Below, in pieces: positions 19,733-27,859 of a DNA stretch of 64,000 nt (position 1 is the first letter of the stretch; every line of letters begins with the position of its first letter). The stretch spans positions 3,472,001 to 3,536,000 of the forward strand of contig NZ_CP051774.1 in the NCBI RefSeq assembly GCF_012913485.1. Reading direction: 5' to 3'. This DNA is from Luteolibacter luteus. GTDB taxonomy: Bacteria > Verrucomicrobiota > Verrucomicrobiia > Verrucomicrobiales > Akkermansiaceae. A program made the position numbers and the translations under genes. A model generated the notes under the pieces. That model was not told the DNA's origin. It saw nothing but the letters and a program-made list of their open reading frames with translations, and searched no databases.

Positions 19733-19818
19733 TATGAGTCCGGAAACAAACCCATTAGTTCCCGGAAAATTGTCGAGCGTTGCGGCTGGATATATATTTC
19801 GATAAATTCGAAAAAATG

Positions 19819-19843
19819 CATAGTCCCCATAGCGGGGACATAC
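19819..19843. repeat. GTCCCC/GGGGAC short palindrome, copy 2
   Basis: Reads CATAGTCCCC, a short spacer AT, then AGCGGGGACA. It is the near-identical reverse-oriented partner of the element at 11264-11287. Two copies in intergenic DNA suggest a dispersed REP-like family. Confidence 0.4.
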
Positions 19844-19923
19844 ATGGTTCGATTATCTGATGTTGAGCCGACCTGCGCCTGTTCGCCCCGGCGGACTGGA
19901 ATGCCTTGGTTGGGACCTGCTGC

Positions 19924-21417
19924 CTAGTCGCGGTGCAGCGCCCATTTTCCGACGTCGGATTCCGCCGGGAATTTTCGCGCGAAGAAACCGGGAAAATCGG
20001 TGAGTTCCGTCGCTAGCTGTGGGCTTGTGTGGATAAGCTCCATCGGATGCAGGCTGTCCTCCTTCCATTTCACCCACGTCACATGCTGCCGGTGAATTTT
20101 TTCCCACTCCGGGAAGCCTCGCAATGCCAAGATGGATCCGAAATAGTGCTCGTCCGGCACCGACATGTTCGCGAAGCGTTCGCTCACGTCGTGTTCCAGG
20201 ATGCACGCCGCCGCTTCCCTGTCCAAAAGCATCCATTGGGGGTGGATACGCCAGCACCCCTGAGGGAGGTCGCGAACTTTCTGTATTCGGTCCCGATGGA
20301 GCGGCTTCATCGAGTTGCAATCATCGAAATGAATCATCGACCGGGGGTCGATCCGTAGTCGTCTGCGGATTTCCGTCCACGGCTTCACGGGCACGCAGGT
20401 TTCGGAAGCAAAGGCAAAGTGGGTGAGCGTCTCATCTTTCAGGCCCTCCCGCAAAAGGGCGAGCATCGCGCGCACTAGTGAAATGTCGCCCCAGGCGGTT
20501 TCGTGTGCCTCCCCGATCACGCTCCCCGAGAGAAATCCTTGCTCTGCCTCCGTGCGGCTCTTTGGATGTGAAAATATCCGTATGTCGGTTCCGGCGGCTG
20601 TAGCGAATTCACGCCAGATCTCCGGGTGGCAAACGTCACCTCGGGTTAGAAAAAGGACTCCTAGCTTGGGGCTCGGCGGTTCAGCAGGCCTTTGTTCCTC
20701 TTCCTTTTCTTCCGGTTCGGAATGTTGCCAAGGACTTACCTTCCACATCTCAGCCTGCAGGCCGGCCATGACGTGTGGGCAAGAGCGTTGCTCCCCATTG
20801 GGTGTATAATTGCTATAAGCCGCACCGATGAGGTCGGAGGGATTGTGCGATTGCCACGCCAGATTTGGATAGCATGCGTAGGTCGGAATCTCTTTGTGGA
20901 GGTTAGCGAGAAACCAGTCGCTGGCCCTCGGATGCTCGCAAGCTTCCCCCTCACGCCGGGATAGCCCAGCCATGATCTTCCGATAGTAGGGAGCCTTCAC
21001 TGCGAAGGCATGCGTGTCCAAGGCGTATTCGGCTCGCACTAGTCCCGGCCCAACGGGTAGGGGACTTCGTTGGTGGGAACAGCCCAGATAGAAGATTCCC
21101 CAATCCTCCGGGAGAGTGATCTCTTCCAATCGTTCCAATAGCTGCGGATGGAAGACCACATCATCCTCGAAGATCAGGATCGCATCGGACTTCGCCAAGG
21201 ATGCCGCCCTTAGGACAAGGCGTTGGGTGAGGGCTAGTGCATACCGTCCCGCGGACTCATAGCCACGCGTTCTCCGTACGGCATGGGCATCTACTGCCGG
21301 GAAACGATCCGCGCTGGTGCCGGCTTGGTCCAGAGCATCCAGCATCGCCATGCGCCGGTCCTCCCGGCGGCCCAGATTGATGTAAAAGCGGTGAGGGAAA
21401 CTGGAGTTGAGATCCAT
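19924..21417 (-). CDS. Bifunctional glycosyltransferase: GT25-like N-terminal and GT14 (core-2/I-branching-like) C-terminal domains
   Basis: A 497-residue cytosolic protein. Residues 8-200 match GT25 (the LPS/collagen galactosyltransferase type): FYINLGRREDRR, then IFEDDV with the metal-binding acidic cluster at 84-86. After a charged linker (about 232-250), residues 251-480 look like the core-2/I-branching GT14 family: LGVLFLTRGDVCHPEIW, WGDISLVRAMLALLREGL, FASETCVPVKP and PDEHYF near 421-426. Such a fusion could build a two-step glycan. It is the last gene of the seven-gene minus-strand operon with the radical SAM maturase, 29 bp after its neighbour. Modification of the DxxC protein is inferred from position only. 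Confidence 0.75.
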   Translation of the reverse strand: MDLNSSFPHRFYINLGRREDRRMAMLDALDQAGTSADRFPAVDAHAVRRTRGYESAGRYALALTQRLVLRAASLAKSDAILIFEDDVVFHPQLLERLEEITLPEDWGIFYLGCSHQRSPLPVGPGLVRAEYALDTHAFAVKAPYYRKIMAGLSRREGEACEHPRASDWFLANLHKEIPTYACYPNLAWQSHNPSDLIGAAYSNYTPNGEQRSCPHVMAGLQAEMWKVSPWQHSEPEEKEEEQRPAEPPSPKLGVLFLTRGDVCHPEIWREFATAAGTDIRIFSHPKSRTEAEQGFLSGSVIGEAHETAWGDISLVRAMLALLREGLKDETLTHFAFASETCVPVKPWTEIRRRLRIDPRSMIHFDDCNSMKPLHRDRIQKVRDLPQGCWRIHPQWMLLDREAAACILEHDVSERFANMSVPDEHYFGSILALRGFPEWEKIHRQHVTWVKWKEDSLHPMELIHTSPQLATELTDFPGFFARKFPAESDVGKWALHRD

Positions 21418-21446
21418 GAGATCCGGAAGTGAGGAGTCGGGGCGGG

Positions 21447-22235
21447 CTAGGATTCCAGGATATTCAAAAAGGATCCACCCGCGTCGCCATAGTAGGTACT
21501 AAAGTAGAGTGCTTGGAGAAAACGCCGTTGGGCTTCCGGCGGCCAATCCGGCACCGTCACATACGCTGCACGCAGTATTTCGTCCCAGTTCATTCGATCC
21601 GCCTGAGGGGCCAGCACCTCGCCACGCTCGAAGCGTTGCTTTCGAAGCGGCAATTCGTGGACAACCTGCGTCCACAATGCCGAGGCTGAAATCTGGCGGG
21701 GCATTTCCCCCATCAACGTACGGCAGGTTTCCAACACCGTTGTCCAGTGCTCCGACCTGACTGCCCAGAGCCCTCGAGAGGCTCCGTAGCTACCATTCCA
21801 ACCATCCGGAACCGCCAGCCGGTCGTCTCCCGGGTTTCCATCGTGCGCTGCCGACGCCTCGCACCACAGGAAGTCAGTATCTAACATCCCTCCTCCAGGA
21901 GGGAAAAGATGACTAATACCTCTTAACGCCAGTCCCGCCGGATGCGCCACCACGATCCAACGAGACGGCGACTCGTCGATGACCTCCCCCATTTCGGTAA
22001 GCACCCGCAGTTCCATCATGTTCCGGTCCACCCGTCCCTTGAAGGAGAAATCCACTGGCACTTCGTCGATGCCCTTCCGCTCGAGCCGGAACAGTGGGAT
22101 CTCCGAGTCCCGCACTATCGTAACGCTCGGGAAATGGTTCCTGTTTACCGAGGATGCCAGGGTCTTCGCCAGGGTTCTTCTCACCGTGGCCCTTCGAAAT
22201 TCGAAGGTAGGTATTAACATCTCCATTCTAACCAT
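21447..22235 (-). CDS. Hypothetical protein, possible glycosyltransferase-like partner in the radical SAM operon
   Basis: A 262-residue protein with no signal peptide. The ATG at 22235 is supported by TTGGAGGACTGCG just upstream, the best ribosome site in this operon. No family is recognised with certainty. MLDTDFLW near the middle and GYGASRGLWAV-like spacing recall GT-A folds with a DxD motif, but this is weak. It sits 39 bp after the putative GT-A protein and 29 bp before the GT25-GT14 fusion, so it is co-transcribed. It may modify the exported DxxC protein or act on its sugar donor. Confidence 0.6.
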   Translation of the reverse strand: MVRMEMLIPTFEFRRATVRRTLAKTLASSVNRNHFPSVTIVRDSEIPLFRLERKGIDEVPVDFSFKGRVDRNMMELRVLTEMGEVIDESPSRWIVVAHPAGLALRGISHLFPPGGGMLDTDFLWCEASAAHDGNPGDDRLAVPDGWNGSYGASRGLWAVRSEHWTTVLETCRTLMGEMPRQISASALWTQVVHELPLRKQRFERGEVLAPQADRMNWDEILRAAYVTVPDWPPEAQRRFLQALYFSTYYGDAGGSFLNILES

Positions 22236-22274
22236 CGCAGTCCTCCAAGTTCTTGCGGTGTCTTCTTGCCAGCG

Positions 22275-23315
22275 TCAAGCCACTCTCTCGGCGACCCCGA
22301 CGCCGCTGGCGGTCTTTCCCTTCTCATGGGGTAAAATCACACCTTCCCCCGGCGTGAGCATCAATGGCACCATGCGATAGGTGATGGTGGATTCCTTGCA
22401 GGACCAATTGCAGAATTCGATGTCGAGCGGAAGATAGCATGATCGAGTCTTTCCCGTGAGAAGGGTCAGGATCCCATGCTCTGCGAGACGTGGAAAAATC
22501 GCCGTCATTAGGAAAAACTCGTCGATTCCATAGTCAGGCCAAGCCGCACCATGCGAAGGGAATGATCGATCATTGAATGGCAATTTCGCGCGACATGAAA
22601 GGAGATCTCGCTCGCTCGCCCATAGGAATGCGCTCAGCAATTTTCTTACCTCGAGCCTTGCGCTGGCCCCCCACATGCTTCCTGCCATGGGGCGATAGCT
22701 GAATCTGCGGCCTTCGCGGAAATCCAGAATACTTGGTGCCCGCCAGCTTCCCAAGCCCATCCGATCCATTGCGGTGGTGATCGCGATCTTGTCGAGCGCC
22801 GAAGGAAAGAGGTCCGCGTCGATCTGAGTGTACAGACCTGGATGATCCTCCAACCCCAGATGCCGCCAGATCATTCCGGGAGCACTGGCGATGGAACTGG
22901 ATTTCATGATCCATACTTCGCAGTGGAGAGCTAGCCGTTCCGCCAGGAACGCAAGGTCGTTTGCCAGGTAAATGCGGATCGAAACCTCTGGGGCGAGTTC
23001 TTTGACGAGCCCGCTATAATCAAGGACAGGCTGGATGTAATGATCCCACGGATTGAACGCGGGATTCATCCCATACAACTCGGGCTGACGGAGAGTATCC
23101 TCCGTCAGAATGATTTCGCTATTCGATTCGTGCCGGGTACGGGGTTTGAAAAATAACGACACGCCCAGCAAATGCCGGGTGTTCGCTGGAACGCCGAGAA
23201 CTTTCTCGACCTCAAAATGGGCGTTGTACCGCAGTTTGTCGTCCGGGCTCGCTTCCGAATCGTAAGCTGCGACGATCTCATCGGTAAGAAGAGGAAGATA
23301 CTCGTAGAGTGACAT
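22275..23315 (-). CDS. Putative GT-A-fold glycosyltransferase
   Basis: A 346-residue cytosolic protein. A TQIDADLFP segment supplies a DxD-like metal site. FSYRPMAGSMWGA followed later by YGIDEFFLMTAIFP resembles a poorly characterised group of bacterial glycosyltransferases with PILGGMWG and YGxDQxFL blocks. The N-terminal third (LLGVSLFFKPRTRH, SIRIYLANDLAFLAERL) also fits such a fold. It starts 21 bp after the radical SAM gene. Together with the next two genes it suggests that glycosylation is part of the pathway. The substrate is unknown and the family call is by eye. Confidence 0.6.
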   Translation of the reverse strand: MSLYEYLPLLTDEIVAAYDSEASPDDKLRYNAHFEVEKVLGVPANTRHLLGVSLFFKPRTRHESNSEIILTEDTLRQPELYGMNPAFNPWDHYIQPVLDYSGLVKELAPEVSIRIYLANDLAFLAERLALHCEVWIMKSSSIASAPGMIWRHLGLEDHPGLYTQIDADLFPSALDKIAITTAMDRMGLGSWRAPSILDFREGRRFSYRPMAGSMWGASARLEVRKLLSAFLWASERDLLSCRAKLPFNDRSFPSHGAAWPDYGIDEFFLMTAIFPRLAEHGILTLLTGKTRSCYLPLDIEFCNWSCKESTITYRMVPLMLTPGEGVILPHEKGKTASGVGVAERVA

Positions 23316-23336
23316 GAAAATGCACGGGAGTATGCC

Positions 23337-24947
23337 TTAATCGCATCCGGAGCACGAACCACAAGTCTGCTGTTCGTTGCCCCCTCCTCCGCAGATTCCT
23401 TTTGCATTCTCAAGTGCCAGGTTCCCGTGCTCCTTGGTGAAAAATTCGGGGCGGAGCGTTCGCAGACGGGCCCGGACATAGAGCGCGGTTTCCATCGACT
23501 GCCGTCGACGATCGCACTCGTGCTCGCTGGGATCGGCGATCTCGCCATTCTCTTTCGCAAGAAGCCACGCGCATCCTCCGGAGCAGTAGTCACGGATCCA
23601 ACAGGAATGACAACGTGCCATGGCATTCCGGTTCATCTTCCGGTAATAGCCCATGGTCTTTTCATAGTCCATGCCGCTGAAAACATTGCCGATGATGTAA
23701 TTTTCCATGCCCTCGTATCGATGGCAGGGGAAAATGTAGCCCTTGTTGTCGACGATCGCGGTATTTCTGCCCGCCCCGCAGGTGATGCCTCTTACGGAGG
23801 CTGGTTTGGGTGGCTCCAGATACGGCGAGATCGAACGCCATTGAAGTCTCGTGGGGGTTCCCCCCCGTTCGAGAACCTCCAGGGCTTCATTTGCCCGTTC
23901 CCGGTAACCTGCGGCGGCTTCGTCGATCTGGGCATCGGTCATTGCCCCCGGCGCACGAATGCCGGTGGGCAGAGGTTCGATCGATGCCACGCCGATGTGC
24001 GAAAATCCCTGATCCAGAAGGTATTTCGTCACGGCGGGTCCATCGTGATACTGTTTGGTGAGGTTGGCGCGGACCTTTACGCGCCCCAATCCGGCTTCTT
24101 CATATCGCCGGTTCGCATACTGCGCGATAGCGAGGATGTGCTCGTGCTGGTCTGTCCCATCAAGCGAAGGACGGTTGTAGTTATGCATTTCCTTCCATCC
24201 GTCCATGCTGATCATCAGCAAGAACTTCTCCCGCACCAAATATTCCACGAGTTCCTGGGTCAGGAGAGTTCCGTTGGTGATGATCTCGAAGACGAAACGC
24301 TTGTCGGTTGTTGTCTCCAAGGCGCGGCAATAGTCCACCACTTGGAAAAGCACTTCCTTGTTGAGCAGCGGTTCACCGCCGAAGAAGGTCACTTGCAGAT
24401 TCGGTCTTTGGCCGGAACGCTCCACGAGGAAATCAACCGAACGTTTCGCGACATCAAAACCCATCAAGGTCTCCTTTTGGTTCGAACCGTTGCGCCACGC
24501 ATAGCAATACCGGCAACCGAGATTACAGCCTTGGGCCATCAAGAGCTGGATGCGCCGGGGTTTGTGCCTCCACAGGGCATTCAGTTCCGCTTCCTGCCTC
24601 TGGACGTTTACCGGATCATACCGGAGCATGCCGCTCGATGACATTTCCAGAAGGACATCCCGGGCGCCGGCATAGAGTTCCCCGCCGATCTCTTCCCCAT
24701 ACTGCTGGTTGAGCACTGCTTGGATCTCTTCGAAGGTACTGCCCTCTTCCAACATCCGGAGGAAACCGAATAGCTCCTCGTTGATTACAGAGGTCGTGCC
24801 TGTAACCCGGTCGAAGAAGTAGAAGTCCTCGCCGCGGTGGAATACGTGGAATGATCGAGGATCAGGTGCCGCTTGTCGCGAACTGTCGGCAGGCAAAACT
24901 TCGTTCGGAGAATCGCCGGTCTCTTTGTGGGTATGGTCGATAACCAT
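23337..24947 (-). CDS. Radical SAM/SPASM peptide maturase with N-terminal RRE-like domain and Cys-rich tail
   Basis: A 536-residue cytosolic enzyme. Residues about 33-110 resemble a PqqD-like RiPP recognition element (FHRGEDFYFFDRVTGTTSVIN, then a helix-turn-helix). The radical SAM core binds a [4Fe-4S] cluster through C141-x3-C145-x2-C148 (CNLGCRYC) and has GGEP at 190-193 for SAM. The SPASM region carries C390, C408, C446, C449, C455, C459 and C478 for auxiliary clusters. A further tail has C519, C529, C532 and C535. The layout matches RiPP maturases that install thioether or carbon cross-links on precursor Cys or neighbouring residues. It lies 20 bp after the DxxC-repeat protein gene, the obvious substrate. 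The chemistry is not deducible from sequence. Confidence 0.9.
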   Translation of the reverse strand: MVIDHTHKETGDSPNEVLPADSSRQAAPDPRSFHVFHRGEDFYFFDRVTGTTSVINEELFGFLRMLEEGSTFEEIQAVLNQQYGEEIGGELYAGARDVLLEMSSSGMLRYDPVNVQRQEAELNALWRHKPRRIQLLMAQGCNLGCRYCYAWRNGSNQKETLMGFDVAKRSVDFLVERSGQRPNLQVTFFGGEPLLNKEVLFQVVDYCRALETTTDKRFVFEIITNGTLLTQELVEYLVREKFLLMISMDGWKEMHNYNRPSLDGTDQHEHILAIAQYANRRYEEAGLGRVKVRANLTKQYHDGPAVTKYLLDQGFSHIGVASIEPLPTGIRAPGAMTDAQIDEAAAGYRERANEALEVLERGGTPTRLQWRSISPYLEPPKPASVRGITCGAGRNTAIVDNKGYIFPCHRYEGMENYIIGNVFSGMDYEKTMGYYRKMNRNAMARCHSCWIRDYCSGGCAWLLAKENGEIADPSEHECDRRRQSMETALYVRARLRTLRPEFFTKEHGNLALENAKGICGGGGNEQQTCGSCSGCD

Positions 24948-24967
24948 GGCTCGGAAAGGTTGGGGGA

Positions 24968-25603
24968 TCAGCCGGGGGTATTGTCCGGGCGGCCGGGTCC
25001 GAGGCCGGCTTCATCGGGCTCCGGAAGCAGGGGCATCTCCATGGTAGTCTTTCCGCAGCTTTGATCTTGGTCCACTTCCGGACTCGAGCGGCAGAACTCA
25101 TCCTTGTCCACGTGGGGAGAGGTAGTTCCCGTGCCGCAGTACTGGTCTTTGGCATTACCATCTCCTTCGGTGCGATAACTTTTGTCGCACTGCTCGTCCC
25201 GCATCTTGTTGTTTCCGGCGTCGATTTTGCCGCAAGTGTCGTCGGTATCGTAAGTGTTGGGAGCGTTAGAGGTCATCAATCCACAACTGGCGTCGTTGCC
25301 GTTGGTGTTGGTGCAATTACCATCCGGATCACGGAGGAAGGTGTCGCTCTGGGAGAGTTGTTGGTTACAGGCCTGATCCGGGTCGTAGGCACCTGGCCCC
25401 GTTTTGTCTCCGCACGTGCCGTCAGAGTTCAGGCTCCCGCTATTGCTGTCACGAGTATTGCACTTCTCGTCTTCTGCGGCGAGCGCTGTAGCAGGAACGA
25501 GATCCGCGAGCACGATTGAAAGGGTGATGCCAGAGCTTCTTTTTATAAAGCGTCTCCTTGTTACTTCCGACGTGGCAACTTCGGCGATGTCCAGTAGTTT
25601 CAT
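24968..25603 (-). CDS. Candidate RiPP-like precursor: Tat-signal protein with ten DxxC motifs
   Basis: A 211-residue protein with a twin-arginine export signal (TRRRFIK at 15-21, hydrophobic stretch to about 42, cleavage likely after ALA or ALAA). Residues 1-14 (MKLLDIAEVATSEV) could be the stretch bound by the maturase RRE. The mature part is rich in Asp, Asn, Gly, Thr and Ser. It has ten Cys (48, 64, 79, 97, 107, 124, 139, 156, 171, 183), every one preceded by Asp at -3, often as DxDxxC, at intervals of 10-18 residues. The tail is proline- and acid-rich. It lies 20 bp upstream of the radical SAM/SPASM gene. Modification in the cytosol followed by Tat export of a folded product is the natural reading, inferred. 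A natural disulfide or metal-binding protein is the alternative. Confidence 0.8.
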   Translation of the reverse strand: MKLLDIAEVATSEVTRRRFIKRSSGITLSIVLADLVPATALAAEDEKCNTRDSNSGSLNSDGTCGDKTGPGAYDPDQACNQQLSQSDTFLRDPDGNCTNTNGNDASCGLMTSNAPNTYDTDDTCGKIDAGNNKMRDEQCDKSYRTEGDGNAKDQYCGTGTTSPHVDKDEFCRSSPEVDQDQSCGKTTMEMPLLPEPDEAGLGPGRPDNTPG

Positions 25604-25609
25604 GATGTG

Positions 25610-26482
25610 TTATTTATCCTGTTTTTGGGTTGTGCGTTGGTAATCTCCCAGTTCCCTATGTATATTCTGCGCGATCTCTGCGAGCTTGGCCCGCTTGGTT
25701 TCAAGTGCGGCTACCTCCGGTCCCTGGTTGTTCTGATAAAAGCGTGTTGAAGCCTCTCCCAAGACGCAAATTTCGGCCTGCTCCCGCATGATTTCCTGAA
25801 TTCGCTCCGGCAGTGACTGGGATTCGGCAGCAGTCAGCTGGAGGGACTCGGGTCCTCCCGCCAATGCTTGGTTAAGGATTTCGGGCGGGGGAATCTCCGG
25901 GATGGCGGCCTGAGGATCACTCCATATCTTGCCATGGGAAAGCACCTCCACCTTGTTTAGGAAGCGCTCGTCGGCGAGCATCGACTCGAGCCATCCTTTC
26001 GACTGTGGATCGTCCAAGGAAGCCTGCCATTCCTGGAGCAGGATCTTGTTTCTCGCCGAGAGCATCTCCGGCTTCCAGGTGTCATCGATATGTTGCTGGT
26101 GCCACCATGTCGCAACCTCGCTTGATTCATAGGACGAGGCGGTGGCCAACTCTCCATAGAGCTTGGAGGTCTCGTATGCTTTCGCCAATTCGGGGTTCGC
26201 TTCCAAGGCTTTCCGCCGGGCCGCTTCCAACTCCAAGGTGGTCTCTTGCAGTGAAGACATGGTCGCTTCCAAGCGCGCCTTCATGGCGGAAATCTTGGCG
26301 GAAAGGTCGGTATCCGTAGGCCGGGACGAGGGTTTCTTTGCCGAGTCCTGAATGTCGGGGCTAGGAGGCGTGCTGCTATTCCTGTGATAGACGACCGCCG
26401 TCAATACCACCGCCACGGCTGTCGCTGCAGCCAAGGCGATGACGCGTTGAGTTCGGGACGCGGATGTCTTTGGGAGTGGCAT
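25610..26482 (-). CDS. Membrane-anchored coiled-coil hypothetical protein
   Basis: A 290-residue protein counted from ATG 26482. A TTG at 26521 would add 13 residues and overlap the upstream gene. An N-terminal anchor (VIALAAATAVAVVLTAVVYH) follows a short basic segment, so most of the protein should face the periplasm. A coiled coil (ISAMKARLEATMSSLQETTL and on) spans about 60-105, and a second helical region is near the C-terminus. No known family is recognised. Its stop is 6 bp before the DxxC protein ATG, the tightest spacing in the operon, which suggests a job in export, display or assembly of that protein. This is inference. Confidence 0.7.
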   Translation of the reverse strand: MPLPKTSASRTQRVIALAAATAVAVVLTAVVYHRNSSTPPSPDIQDSAKKPSSRPTDTDLSAKISAMKARLEATMSSLQETTLELEAARRKALEANPELAKAYETSKLYGELATASSYESSEVATWWHQQHIDDTWKPEMLSARNKILLQEWQASLDDPQSKGWLESMLADERFLNKVEVLSHGKIWSDPQAAIPEIPPPEILNQALAGGPESLQLTAAESQSLPERIQEIMREQAEICVLGEASTRFYQNNQGPEVAALETKRAKLAEIAQNIHRELGDYQRTTQKQDK

Positions 26483-26510
26483 TAGGGATTCTTTGGATTT
26501 GCAGCGAGGG

Positions 26511-27302
26511 TCACGGGTCAATTATTGGCTTTGAAAATCGCTCGGCTTGGGCTGCGGAATAAGATTCGCGTGCAACCGCTTGACCTGGACTCGCTTGGGA
26601 GCGGATCAGCGCTTCTTGCTCTGCCATGCGGAGGACATTGGCGATCGCGCCTTTGTAATATGAATCCACCATCGGATGTACGGTGGCTTGGGCCGTCTGG
26701 AAATCTGAGGGAGAAGGCTGGGTCTCGGGACCGGCATCGGTTCCGAGAGCTGTCATGACCGTTCTGGTAAAGTCAGGCGAAAGCCCTGCCGCCTTTCCCC
26801 ACCGATCGAGAAAAAGGCGGGCATCGGCCTCGGGTAGATTGGCAAGGGCGGGAAATTCTTTGGCGAAATCCGCCCCTTTGGTTTCCTTGATCCGGTCCGC
26901 CAGCATTTGCCTCTCGATGGCCGCGATCGACGGTGATGGCTCCATCTGTTGGATTCGCTCCTTGATTCCGTTTTTGAACTTAAACCACTGCTCGGCAAGA
27001 GTGATATCATTGCCGCATTTTCGCCATTCATCTGACGACCGATATAGTGTCTGGGAGATCGCTTCCCAGCTGTTGGGATCGTCGTGATTCTCAGGCCGGG
27101 GCGCGGTAACTGTCGTCGGGATCGAAGGTGCAGATTCCTCCATCGCTGGCCTTCCTGAATCCCCTTGGCTGGTCTTTCGTGAGCTATCTGCTGACTCCCG
27201 TAGAGGATGGCGTGGCTTTGTTTCGCGGCTCTCCCCGCTTTCTTTTTTCTCCCCGCAGCAGATGAGTGAGCTGGTGGCTAGTAACGCGGTGGTCCGCAAC
27301 AT
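26511..27302 (-). CDS. Exported (possibly lipoprotein) hypothetical protein, first gene of the radical SAM operon
   Basis: A 263-residue protein. The start at 27302 is chosen over an ATG 90 bases upstream because AAGGGACG precedes it and it opens a signal sequence (MLRTTALLATSSLICCGEKK). The double Cys at the end of the hydrophobic stretch could be a non-standard lipobox. A Ser/Pro/Glu-rich linker follows (about 20-75), then a helical domain (about 80-235; NSWEAISQTLYRSSDEWRKCG, ALANLPEADARLFLDRWG). No family is recognised. It leads the minus-strand operon, 28 bp before the anchored coiled-coil gene. A periplasmic or outer-membrane partner of the DxxC protein is plausible. Confidence 0.65.
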   Translation of the reverse strand: MLRTTALLATSSLICCGEKKESGESRETKPRHPLRESADSSRKTSQGDSGRPAMEESAPSIPTTVTAPRPENHDDPNSWEAISQTLYRSSDEWRKCGNDITLAEQWFKFKNGIKERIQQMEPSPSIAAIERQMLADRIKETKGADFAKEFPALANLPEADARLFLDRWGKAAGLSPDFTRTVMTALGTDAGPETQPSPSDFQTAQATVHPMVDSYYKGAIANVLRMAEQEALIRSQASPGQAVARESYSAAQAERFSKPIIDP

Positions 27303-27859
27303 CCATCGTCCCTTGGACGCGACCTTGAACTCGCAGTTCGGCAGCTTAGCCAATCCGCTTCGGTCCGGAGATGACGCAAGTAAAAGGGCCATGGATTAGG
27401 GTTTAAGACAGAGCCAACCTATACAATGAGACAACTCATCTGTTCCGTGAGTTTGCTACAAGGAAAATAGGGAGTGGTTCTAAAAATTTACAAATTGGAG
27501 CAAAATCGGACATGCTATTCTGGCCGAAAGGTTAACTTGGAAAGCGCCGGAGGATCTAACATCGATACTCGATTCATGGCGCAGCGAGCTGCTGGGACCC
27601 GGATGATTGACGGCGGGGAAGACGTCGTGCTGACTTGAAAGTCTTATGGGGCGCCTTCAGTGGCGACCGTCTTCCGGCTTTCCATTGGGTCCAATCAAAG
27701 AAGTCGGCTCACTTGATCTCCAGCGCCGTATGCCGGAGGGATCTTCGGCAGGCATGATGAGCAGTACCAACTTGAAGCGAAAACGCACTTGGCCAAGAGA
27801 GCGATCCGACTCCTTAAAAAGGATTGGAATGCCAGTTCTGACTTTGTGCTGAGAAGAAC
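27303..27859. other. Promoter-bearing intergenic region between the radical SAM operon and tRNA-Cys
   Basis: About 560 bases with no convincing gene. The part at 27400-27540 is AT-rich and should hold the promoter of the minus-strand operon. A small inverted pair AACTCA/TGAGTT lies at 27433-27453. The rest (27540-27850) shows nothing recognisable. Frames running through the tRNA are spurious. Confidence 0.5.

Larger units (their letters stand above)
19484..19923. other. Convergent intergenic region with two hairpins
   Basis: About 440 bases between two convergent genes. It holds a strong hairpin (19705-19732), an AT-rich patch (19790-19815) and the second GTCCCC palindrome. Open frames here show no recognisable protein. 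Confidence 0.6.

Noticed and set aside
23427-24641. Plus-strand frame of 404 codons
   Set aside because: Antisense to the radical SAM maturase, whose Cys motifs are complete on the minus strand.
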